Position numbers and translations under genes: made by a program. From the NCBI RefSeq assembly GCF_024159265.1, contig NZ_JAMYWY010000001.1, forward strand, positions 6,200,001-6,264,000: a stretch of 64,000 bases of DNA, given 5' to 3'. The notes beneath the pieces are model-generated. The model saw only the letters and a program-made list of their open reading frames with translations. It was not told the origin of the DNA and ran no database searches. Numbering within the stretch: the first letter of the stretch is position 1; each line of letters opens with the position of its first letter. Of the stretch, positions 54,298 through 62,579 are shown piece after piece. Origin of the DNA: Paenibacillus sp. 1781tsa1. GTDB taxonomy: Bacteria; Bacillota; Bacilli; Paenibacillales; Paenibacillaceae.

Positions 54298-54846
54298 TTA
54301 GTCGAAGTTCAGTTCAGCATCTTTCAATAAAGGATGCTTCTGATCCTTCTCCGATAATATAGGTTTCGTCACAGGCCAATCAATGGCGAGCGCCGGATCG
54401 TTCCACAGAATTCCACGGTCATGTTCAGGTGAATAATAGGCGTCTACCTTATAAGTTACCTGGGAATGAGGCACCAAGGTACAGAATCCATGAGCAAATC
54501 CTTGAGGAACAAGCAGTTGCCGCTGGTTGTACTCACTTAGAATGACACTTTTCCATTGGCCAAAAGTGGGGGATGACGTGCGGACATCCACGATCACATC
54601 ATATATAGCCCCTGATATAACCCTCACCAATTTAGTCTGTGCTTTGGGCTGAAGCTGGTAATGAAGCCCACGCAGAACACCTGCTTCAGCCGACAAGGAT
54701 TGATTGTCCTGAATAAAGACGTGCTGTATCCCCTGTTCATGCAGAACCTGCTCATTATAACTCTCCATAAAATATCCACGGTGATCACCATAAACCTTGG
54801 GTTCCAAGATGGCAGCACCATCCATAAACAGCGGAAGTACCTTCAT
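54298..54846 (-). CDS. rfbC: dTDP-4-dehydrorhamnose 3,5-epimerase
   Basis: This ~182-residue cupin epimerase acts between RfbB and RfbD. It shows DHRGYFMESYNEQ, FIQDNQSLSAEAGVLRGLHYQ with the catalytic histidine, and VPQGFAHGFCTL. The frame is open to 54927, but the ATG at 54846, six bases after GGAGG, matches the family. It is the first of rfbC-rfbB-rfbD. No glucose-1-phosphate thymidylyltransferase (rfbA) gene accompanies the set. Confidence 0.95.
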   Translation of the reverse strand: MKVLPLFMDGAAILEPKVYGDHRGYFMESYNEQVLHEQGIQHVFIQDNQSLSAEAGVLRGLHYQLQPKAQTKLVRVISGAIYDVIVDVRTSSPTFGQWKSVILSEYNQRQLLVPQGFAHGFCTLVPHSQVTYKVDAYYSPEHDRGILWNDPALAIDWPVTKPILSEKDQKHPLLKDAELNFD

Positions 54847-54960
54847 GACATCCCTCCGTTTTGCTGTTGACATCATTTCTTCATATTGACTATGTATATG
54901 TAAAGTGTCGGGCATGTGTTTGTTCATTGGCCTGTATAACCCTCATATTTACACTTCCTT

Positions 54961-55006
54961 AAAATAAATTAAAGCCCAGCCGCGATATCATTCTTCGGCT
55001 GGACTT
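54961..55006 (-). terminator. Terminator after galU
   Basis: AAGTCCAGCCG and CGGCTGGGCTT pair (one G-U), followed by TAATTTATTTT on the minus strand, ~20 bp after the galU stop. It separates galU from rfbCBD. Confidence 0.82.
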
Positions 55007-55027
55007 CAAGGGTATGCGGAAAACCAT

Positions 55028-55906
55028 TTATTGATCCTTTACGACCTGTTCCAAATACTTTAAGAGATCCTTCCGTAGATCCGGGCGCTGCAACGCGTAA
55101 TGTATGGACGTTTCAATAAAGCCCAACTTCTCGCCAACATCATGACGCAGTCCGTCAAAATGATATGCAAGAATCTGCCGCTGTTCATTCAATCGGGACA
55201 AGGCATCCGTGAGTTGAATTTCGCCCCCAACGCCAGCAGATTGCTGACCTAGTATTTCGAAAATATCCGGTGTAAGAATGTATCGTCCCATAATAGCAAG
55301 GTTCGAAGGGGAATCTTCAGTCTTTGGTTTCTCAATTAAGCGGCGCGCGCGAAAGACACGTTCATCGGTAGGAGTCAGCAATTCTCCGTCTACAATCCCG
55401 TAGCGGGATACCTCGCTCCAATCAACAGGCTGTACACCAACAATCGGAGATTGAAGTTCATCGTAGACATCGATCATCTGCTTCAGGCAGGGATGGTTCG
55501 CTTCCACGATGTCGTCCCCTAACAGGACAGCAAAAGGCTCGTTGCCAATAAACTTGCGGGCGCACCAGATGGCGTGACCAAGTCCCTTGGGTTCCTTTTG
55601 ACGGATATAATGGATATCTGCCATCTCGGAGGGTTTGCGTACTTCGTTAAGCAAGTCCCACTTCTGTTTGTCCGCCAGATTCTGCTCCAGCTCAAATGAA
55701 TAATCGAAGTGATCTTCAATAGCCCGCTTCCCTTTACCTGTCACAATAATGATATCTTCAATACCAGAAGCGACAGCTTCTTCAATAATGTACTGGATCG
55801 TTGGCTTATCCACGATGGGCAGCATTTCCTTAGGCATCGCCTTGGTAGCAGGCAGAAACCGGGTACCCAGCCCTGCGGCTGGAATAATCGCTTTGCGAAT
55901 ACGCAT
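55028..55906 (-). CDS. galU: UTP-glucose-1-phosphate uridylyltransferase
   Basis: This 292-residue nucleotidyltransferase makes UDP-glucose. It has the signature PAAGLGTRFLPATKAMPKEM near residues 9-28, the acidic LLGDDIVEA and the EKPKTEDSPSNLAIMGRYIL segment typical of GalU/GtaB rather than RfbA. The ATG follows AAGGAGTGGGTTCGT. It lies 75 bp after the SNF2 gene and upstream of rfbCBD, behind its own terminator. UDP-glucose feeds wall teichoic acid, glycolipid and polysaccharide synthesis. Confidence 0.95.
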   Translation of the reverse strand: MRIRKAIIPAAGLGTRFLPATKAMPKEMLPIVDKPTIQYIIEEAVASGIEDIIIVTGKGKRAIEDHFDYSFELEQNLADKQKWDLLNEVRKPSEMADIHYIRQKEPKGLGHAIWCARKFIGNEPFAVLLGDDIVEANHPCLKQMIDVYDELQSPIVGVQPVDWSEVSRYGIVDGELLTPTDERVFRARRLIEKPKTEDSPSNLAIMGRYILTPDIFEILGQQSAGVGGEIQLTDALSRLNEQRQILAYHFDGLRHDVGEKLGFIETSIHYALQRPDLRKDLLKYLEQVVKDQ

Positions 55907-55981
55907 ACGAACCCACTCCTTTTGCTAGAAACATATTTTCATATATTTAATGATTCTTATTGCTACGATGCTTGGACTCCA

Positions 55982-58900
55982 TTATACCATCAACAATTCG
56001 CGGATATCCTGTTCGGATAAGGTTGTTGATCCGCCGTCTCCCGGTTCGATCACTTCGGCAATCAAGTCCTTCTTCCGTTGCTGTAGCTCCAGAATCTTCT
56101 CTTCAATTGTACCTTCGGTAACTAAACGGATGACTTGCACCACTTGTTTCTGTCCCATACGATGGGCACGGCCAATCGCCTGTTCTTCCACCGCGGGATT
56201 CCACCACAGATCATATAATATAACTGTATCTGCACCCGTTAAGTTTAGCCCTGTCCCTCCAGCTTTCAGGGAGATTAAGAACAGTTCAGCTTCACCCTCG
56301 TTAAATCTGTGGCACATCTCGACCCGGCTCTGCGCAGGGGTCTGACCATCGAGGTAGAACAGGTTTCTTCCCTGTGCCGCCAGCGTCTGACGAATCAGGT
56401 TCAACATGCTCGCAAATTGGGAGAAGATCAGAATTCGTTTGCCTGAAGCCAAACAATCCTCGACCGTTTCTAGCAACTGCTCCATTTTCCCGGAATCGCC
56501 TTGATAGCCTTCGACAAAGAGGGCCGGATGACAACACAACTGACGCAAACGGGTGATGCCTGCCAGAATTTTGATACGATTCTTCTGGAATCCATTATCC
56601 TCCATGTCCTTCGATGCTTCATCCTGAAGCTGGGAAAGGTATGCGGCGTACAGTTTCTTCTGTTCAACCGTAAGCTCTGACCGCTGTACCGTTTCAATTC
56701 GATCAGGCAATTCTTCCAGCACATCCTTCTTGAGGCGGCGCAGAATAAACGGACGCACCATCCGCGAGATCCGTTCTGGAGGAAGGTCACGGAATCTTCT
56801 GTAGCTTGGAAACAAACCAGGGAATACCGCTTCAAAAATGGACCACAATTCATCCAGCGAGTTCTCTACAGGCGTTCCTGTGAGTGCAAAACGGCGCGGC
56901 GCCTGAATTTGTTTCACTGCCTGCGCGGTCTGGGAAGAAGCATTTTTGATCGCCTGAGCTTCATCCAGAATGAGTGTATGGAATGTTCGGCCTAGATAGG
57001 TGTCCAGATCCCGGCGTAACAAAGGATAAGACGTCACAATCACATCTGCCTCATCCATGCCTGAAAGCATGCTGGCTCGTTCTTCTTTCTGACCGGCTGC
57101 GATCAGAACGTTCAAATGCGGGGCGAATCGCGCAAACTCATTAGCCCAGTTATACGTCAGCGAAGCAGGGGCCACGACAAGTACCGGAGGATGAATGACC
57201 TTCGTTCGGACCGTCAATCCATCCTTCAGCATCGTGGACCATGAACCATCCGTATTCTCTGATGCCATCTTATCCAATGGGAGTCCAGTTTCGGGATCGA
57301 TGTCGGAAGTCGGCAATGTTTCACCACCCCATAATGATCCGCTCTCCCGGTATTTATCACCGCCCGTATGGTCAATGTTGTACTCAGGCTTCTCCTGAAG
57401 AACCGCTGTGATATAGGCGATGCTTTGCAACGTTTTACCAAGTCCCATATCATCCGCCAGAATGCCGCCAAAACGATAATAAGCGAGGGTACGCAACCAC
57501 TGGTATCCGCTATTCTGATAATCCCGCAGGATGGGGGTCAGAGATCCCGGCAGTGCAAAATCCATCCGCTCGGGATCTCGGAGATCATCGAGGAAACGTT
57601 TCAGAGAACCTCCCCACTTCACATGACCGGAGACTTCATCCCTGCCCGGCAACTGTAACGCCCGAACAGCTGGCAGCCGGATATGGCTGCTCTTGATGTC
57701 ACCTGCTCCAATTCCCAGTGAATCAGCCATGTGAGCGAAGCTGTCTGCACCTTCATTTTCAAGCGAGAGAAAGACACCGCTCTTGAGACGGAAATACGGT
57801 TTCTTTTCCACAATGCGGCGCATGAGTTCCTGAAGTTCCTGTTCGTCCACACCTTCCATCTCGAATGAAATCTCCAGCCAGTCCAATCCTCTTCCCAAAT
57901 CCGCTCGTACTTTCGGCGGTGTTGGATAGGATTGCACCATCGCCTTCACGACGTTTGGCATATAAATATCTACCTGTTTCTCAAGCTCAGGCAACAGATG
58001 GTACATGACATCATAGATGGCATCTTCGCGTTCACTCGCCCAAACACTACCGTCTCTTTCGAGAAAGGATCGATCAAGCCGTTCAATCAAGTTTCTCTCT
58101 TTGTATCGATCACGCACCAAAATAACCTTTTTCTCTTCTTCATCTATCAAGTACTCTGCCAGCGGATTAATAACCATGACCTCATAGTCGAATTCCAGAC
58201 GTGCTGTAATACGTTCACGATAGAAGTCGATGTATAACTTGGGTCTTAGTTCCGGTTCCGCGATCTGTTCACGCACCTGCGAGTCAATGGACAGATGTCC
58301 AAGCGTACGCAGTTCTGGCACAACATGCTGCACAAACTCATCCACCTGCTGAGTCGAGATATCGATGCTTTCCTTAATCCCATATGAGGTGAGCGCCCCA
58401 CTCAAGTCCTCCAGACTTCGCATCTGCATCGGCTCCAACATATGCAACTGTCCTTCCACCACAGCGGCATCATAAGCAGGGAGAAGAATCAGTTCACGCA
58501 GTCCGGAAATTTCAAGCTGATATCCTTCATTCGTTCCCTGGGCGATCCGGTAAAATAAAGGCAATACGCCCTCACCCAGTGTGAGTGGTCCATTGGCAAA
58601 TCCTGTGCCCTCCATCCGACTGTCGGCCTGTAGCAGCAATTCCAGCAATGGCTTCCATACGAGCGGAGCAATCAGTATATCCCGTCCGTCCGAAGCTCCA
58701 AGATAACCGGAGATGGATTGGCGATAGGCCTCCTCACTCTGTCTCATTCGAATAAGCATCGAAAGAATGGCCTGATCCTGCGGAGTGAACACATGCATCA
58801 GTGGATCATAGTGGAACAGCTTGGTAAATGACATTGGCTCGCCCTTCTCGATGCAGTTCAGGAATTGCTTCACTTTCTGCACCACATACAGACGTTTGTT

Positions 58901-59632
58901 ACCCACTTTCAGTTCAAGAGCAAGTTTCCCCCCACCCTTATGAACCTGTATCAGCTTGCATATAAACTGGACCTGCAACTCTTCCCGCAGGGAGGATCGG
59001 TTGACAGGGGCGGTGTATTTACGGTCATTTCCATGCAGCGGTCTCCGATCCTTGGCAAACATGGACAAAATCTGATCCGCCGTACGGTAAGAAGGTTTAT
59101 CTGCCGAGCGACCCCACCCCGAAGCTGAGCTTGGACGATCTGCCTGGGCAAAATGAACTGGAGGACGCTCTGGAGCATCATTCAGTTGCTCTCGTTGTGA
59201 ATCAGACTGTGGTCGCTCCCACACGCTCTCTTCCACTAACGTCCCGACCCTGGACTTGGAACCTAAGTTGGAACTAGTGTTGGCTCCTTGGCCTGTAGCA
59301 GGTTGAGGAGGCTTCCCAGAGGCAACTGTGGCATTCCGCTCCTGCTGCTCACCCCATTCGTGAATAGCCAACAGGACAGCGGCAACATGTTTGCAGTAGT
59401 CATAGTGTCTGCCGTCACCCGGACAACTGCAGCCTGCCACAATCTCTCCCGCTTCATCTATATCCACCGTCACCTGATAGCGCTCCGATCCACGTACCTG
59501 CGCTTCATAATGAAGCTGATCCTTACTGACCACCAGATTGGTTACCCTGCCGGATTGGTTATAATCTTCTCCACGCTTGAATGCCGTGACCCCGCACAGC
59601 AATTTGATATCCATAATTGTGAATGGCGCCAC
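55982..59632 (-). CDS. SNF2-family helicase with N-terminal SWIM zinc finger
   Basis: This ~1216-residue protein carries a SWIM zinc finger near residues 68-90 (CSCPGDGRHYDYCKH) and a Ser/Pro-rich linker. A long central domain is typical of bacterial SNF2 proteins. The C-terminal Swi2/Snf2 ATPase has ADDMGLGKTLQ, LILDEAQAIKN, ALTGTPVENSLDELWS, LIFSQFASMLNL and the final IGRAHRMGQ. It probably remodels protein-nucleic acid complexes, perhaps RNA polymerase as for RapA-like proteins; this is inference. The GTG at 59632 follows GGCGGAG; an ATG at 59614 is the alternative. It is a single gene between a terminator and galU. Confidence 0.88.
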   Translation of the reverse strand: MAPFTIMDIKLLCGVTAFKRGEDYNQSGRVTNLVVSKDQLHYEAQVRGSERYQVTVDIDEAGEIVAGCSCPGDGRHYDYCKHVAAVLLAIHEWGEQQERNATVASGKPPQPATGQGANTSSNLGSKSRVGTLVEESVWERPQSDSQREQLNDAPERPPVHFAQADRPSSASGWGRSADKPSYRTADQILSMFAKDRRPLHGNDRKYTAPVNRSSLREELQVQFICKLIQVHKGGGKLALELKVGNKRLYVVQKVKQFLNCIEKGEPMSFTKLFHYDPLMHVFTPQDQAILSMLIRMRQSEEAYRQSISGYLGASDGRDILIAPLVWKPLLELLLQADSRMEGTGFANGPLTLGEGVLPLFYRIAQGTNEGYQLEISGLRELILLPAYDAAVVEGQLHMLEPMQMRSLEDLSGALTSYGIKESIDISTQQVDEFVQHVVPELRTLGHLSIDSQVREQIAEPELRPKLYIDFYRERITARLEFDYEVMVINPLAEYLIDEEEKKVILVRDRYKERNLIERLDRSFLERDGSVWASEREDAIYDVMYHLLPELEKQVDIYMPNVVKAMVQSYPTPPKVRADLGRGLDWLEISFEMEGVDEQELQELMRRIVEKKPYFRLKSGVFLSLENEGADSFAHMADSLGIGAGDIKSSHIRLPAVRALQLPGRDEVSGHVKWGGSLKRFLDDLRDPERMDFALPGSLTPILRDYQNSGYQWLRTLAYYRFGGILADDMGLGKTLQSIAYITAVLQEKPEYNIDHTGGDKYRESGSLWGGETLPTSDIDPETGLPLDKMASENTDGSWSTMLKDGLTVRTKVIHPPVLVVAPASLTYNWANEFARFAPHLNVLIAAGQKEERASMLSGMDEADVIVTSYPLLRRDLDTYLGRTFHTLILDEAQAIKNASSQTAQAVKQIQAPRRFALTGTPVENSLDELWSIFEAVFPGLFPSYRRFRDLPPERISRMVRPFILRRLKKDVLEELPDRIETVQRSELTVEQKKLYAAYLSQLQDEASKDMEDNGFQKNRIKILAGITRLRQLCCHPALFVEGYQGDSGKMEQLLETVEDCLASGKRILIFSQFASMLNLIRQTLAAQGRNLFYLDGQTPAQSRVEMCHRFNEGEAELFLISLKAGGTGLNLTGADTVILYDLWWNPAVEEQAIGRAHRMGQKQVVQVIRLVTEGTIEEKILELQQRKKDLIAEVIEPGDGGSTTLSEQDIRELLMV

Positions 59633-59658
59633 GCTTCTCCGCCTCCTGTGTCATGATG

Positions 59659-59700
59659 TAAAAAAACCCCAAGAGCTCCTTGAAGCAGAGATTGGGGTTC
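59659..59700 (-). terminator. Terminator after the U32-family gene
   Basis: AACCCCAA and TTGGGGTT form a perfect 8-bp stem with inner pairing, followed by TTTTTTTA on the minus strand, ~40 bp after the stop codon. Confidence 0.9.
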
Positions 59701-59738
59701 CTTCATGCTTGTAACTGTTGTTATACCATACAATCTGT

Positions 59739-62252
59739 TTATTTCACCAATTGACCACGTGTAACTCCCAGTTGATTTGTTGCTTTGAGTGTTTTCCACA
59801 CTTGTGTACCACTGATCTCGCCGCGCAATGCACGGTTGTACAGATCAATGACTTCGCGTACCTGCTCCGGTGTCTCTTCCAGGAATTCCACACGGTAACG
59901 GGATACACCCAGATCCATAAAGTTGGTTAGATACTCGGCACCCGACTGTTCTACTGCGTTGTATACCGTATTACGGCAGCCTTCATCCACACGTACCGGG
60001 TGAGACATGCCGATCCGGTCTTGCAGGGATGCACGTTGTTCCTCACAAGGACGACCACAGTTCGTATAGTCCGTTCCTTCACTCATAAACGTACAATACA
60101 CACAGTGCTCGGTGTGGAACATCGGCAAATGCTGATGGATAACCACTTCGGTCTGACTTGTACGGGAGTGGCCCAGCAAATCAACCATTTGTTGGATGTT
60201 CAGGTCATAGGATGGCGTAATCCAGTCACATCCAGCTTCCAGGAACAATTCAACGGCTTTGTGATTGGCGATGTTCAATGAGAAGTCACCGATCAGTTCC
60301 GGGTGCGTCGCATCCGGGTTCTCCATCCGGTGGCGAAGGTAGAAGTACAGTGCACCTGTATTACGTACCAACACTGCATCCGGCTTCAGACGCAGGATGT
60401 TGTTGTGATAACCGTTCTCCCCAGGCATGTGAATACGCGGTGTTGCCAGCGCGATCTTGCGACCAGCGGCATGCACAGCTTCCACGGCTGCCGGGAACTG
60501 TTTGATAAACTCGAAGTCGGCATAGATCATGCCGATGCCCGCTTCAATCGCTGCCTCCACTTGTGGCAGGCTGCGACAGAGCGCGGTCAACTCGGCTTGA
60601 CCGCGAGCGACTGGCGATGCCGGTTTAACCGAATCGCCGTACACATCTACCGCCCGTTTCACGTAGACGGGTGGTTTCGGACGTTCGCCCGCGAGTTGTT
60701 CTACCGCCTGACGGCGAATGTTATTCAACTCGCGCATCGGGATGATAACGTCACCGTGCAGGTTGACATCCATTCCTTCCAACTGGAATACGGTGCCTCC
60801 CAGACGTCCGAACTGCTCTTCGAGCAATTCCTGTGTCATTGGACGCTTCTGCGCGATGTCCAGTTCCATCTCGGAATCAATCCGGACGGTTGTGCCTTTC
60901 TGCACGTCTGTCCACCATGTGCTAAGCGGCTGCCCCGGACTGCCGATAACTTTCACCTTCACCGGGAATACACGGAACGGTTTCTCTGTCTCGAAGCTTT
61001 GACGCAGACGTTTGTCCAGCGCTGGGTCATTCGTTTTCCAGACTTTGTCGCCAACTTTCACGCGGCGCAGATCCACATCACTGCGGCCTGGCACGACGTC
61101 AACGATCCAGCCCTCTTCGGCTTCGCCTTCGAGTTTTACACCTTTGCGACGCACATCGTATACCCGTCCGCCTTCTTCCTTCTTCGTTGGGTCTCCAGCG
61201 TCAAATACAATTCCGTCTCCACGTTTCACGGGTGCATCCAGCTTCAGGACCACACCATCGCGCAACACTTGATCTACACGACCGAGGTAAACACCACGGC
61301 TTTTCGGGAACGTTCCATCCACCAGTTCTTTGTTGTTTGTACCGCTCAGGAAACCATGCGTGAATCCACGGGAGAAGCTTTGCTGCAATTCGCGAACTTC
61401 TTCCTTGCTTGGCGGTGTGTTATCTCCATCAAAATAACGGTCAATCGCTTTACGATATTTACTTACGACGTTTGCTACGTATTCTGGCGTTTTGAGACGT
61501 CCTTCTATTTTGAAAGAAGTCACTCCTGCTTCGATCAGTTCCGGCATCAGATCAATCGCTGCCAGATCCTTCGGTGACAACAGATAGGCTACATCACCCA
61601 TCGGTTTGTGCACTCCATCCACCATTAGATCGTATGGAAGACGACAAGCTTGTGCACACTCCCCACGGTTGGCGGAACGTCCACCCCACATTTCGGAAGT
61701 CAGACATTGCCCAGAGTAGGATACACACAATGCACCGTGAACGAATACTTCCATTGGAAGCTTCGCCTGTTCACCGATTTTCTGAATCTGCTTCAGGTTG
61801 TTCTCCCGTCCCAGAACGACACGTTCCATATCAAACGGCTTCGTAAACTCGACCGCTTCCGGTGACGTAATCGTCATCTGTGTTGAACCATGAATCGGGA
61901 AATCCGGCGAGATCTCGCGGATCATCTTCACCAGACCCAAATCCTGAACAATTACAGCGTCTACACCTGCATCGACACATGCATCAATCAGTTCTTTGGC
62001 ATCCGTCAATTCATTTTCAAAAATCAATATATTAAAGGTCAAAAAACCTTTTACGCCATAACTGTGCAAAAACGCCATAATCTCCGGCAGCTCGTCCATG
62101 CGGAAATTGTTCGCCCGTGCCCGTGCATTAAACTTTTCGACTCCGAAGAAAATTGCATCTGCGCCATTGGCTACCGCCGAACGCATACAATCCCAGTCAC
62201 CAGCGGGTGCCAGAAGTTCAACGTCTTCTCTTCGTATTGTTGCTGTTTTCAT
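59739..62252 (-). CDS. Peptidase U32 family protein, long RlhA-like form
   Basis: This ~837-residue protein has the U32 core (DVELLAPAGDWDCMRSAV near residues 10-27, HGSTQMTITSPEAVEF, FVHGALCVSYSGQC) with the family cysteines (SANRGECAQACRLPYD). It also has a DUF3656-like middle and a second C-terminal cysteine cluster (HTEHCVYCTFMS, CGRPCEE). E. coli RlhA, a shorter relative, is needed for hydroxylation of 23S C2501; other U32 proteins hydroxylate tRNA wobble uridine. An RNA hydroxylation role is therefore likely but unproved. The ATG at 62252 follows GGAGGATCTAC. The ~280 bp upstream, to the next terminator, holds nothing recognisable. Confidence 0.87.
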   Translation of the reverse strand: MKTATIRREDVELLAPAGDWDCMRSAVANGADAIFFGVEKFNARARANNFRMDELPEIMAFLHSYGVKGFLTFNILIFENELTDAKELIDACVDAGVDAVIVQDLGLVKMIREISPDFPIHGSTQMTITSPEAVEFTKPFDMERVVLGRENNLKQIQKIGEQAKLPMEVFVHGALCVSYSGQCLTSEMWGGRSANRGECAQACRLPYDLMVDGVHKPMGDVAYLLSPKDLAAIDLMPELIEAGVTSFKIEGRLKTPEYVANVVSKYRKAIDRYFDGDNTPPSKEEVRELQQSFSRGFTHGFLSGTNNKELVDGTFPKSRGVYLGRVDQVLRDGVVLKLDAPVKRGDGIVFDAGDPTKKEEGGRVYDVRRKGVKLEGEAEEGWIVDVVPGRSDVDLRRVKVGDKVWKTNDPALDKRLRQSFETEKPFRVFPVKVKVIGSPGQPLSTWWTDVQKGTTVRIDSEMELDIAQKRPMTQELLEEQFGRLGGTVFQLEGMDVNLHGDVIIPMRELNNIRRQAVEQLAGERPKPPVYVKRAVDVYGDSVKPASPVARGQAELTALCRSLPQVEAAIEAGIGMIYADFEFIKQFPAAVEAVHAAGRKIALATPRIHMPGENGYHNNILRLKPDAVLVRNTGALYFYLRHRMENPDATHPELIGDFSLNIANHKAVELFLEAGCDWITPSYDLNIQQMVDLLGHSRTSQTEVVIHQHLPMFHTEHCVYCTFMSEGTDYTNCGRPCEEQRASLQDRIGMSHPVRVDEGCRNTVYNAVEQSGAEYLTNFMDLGVSRYRVEFLEETPEQVREVIDLYNRALRGEISGTQVWKTLKATNQLGVTRGQLVK

Positions 62253-62537
62253 GTAGATCCTCCCCATAGCCGGCTATCCGCCGGATTTCATCCCTATATC
62301 CTTAAACGCCTGAACATACCAAGCTTAAGACTGCACCTTATCGGGTACACCTGCATTGTCACGGTATTTACTATATCTATCTATTATGTCTGTATTGCCT
62401 GAACTCCAAGCTTACAGTCATTCGTATTCACCAGATCAGCAGTCATAACTCCTGAACTAGTATAGTGTACCACTTCTGCACCGACTCTTCTACGTTTTCC
62501 TGAAAAAACCGTTTACCATTTTCATTTCCAACACAGC

Positions 62538-62569
62538 GAAAAAACCGAAAGGTCGTCTGACCCTCCGGC
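62538..62569 (-). terminator. Terminator after the repeat-domain protein
   Basis: GCCGGAGGGTC and GACCTTTCGGT pair with G-U pairs around a 4-nt loop, followed by TTTTTTCG on the minus strand, ~10 bp after the stop codon. Confidence 0.83.
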
Positions 62570-62579
62570 TCTACTACAA

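Noticed and set aside
60303..61577. 424-residue plus-strand open frame opposite the U32 gene
   Set aside because: It is antisense to a well-conserved gene and has no promoter or ribosome binding site.
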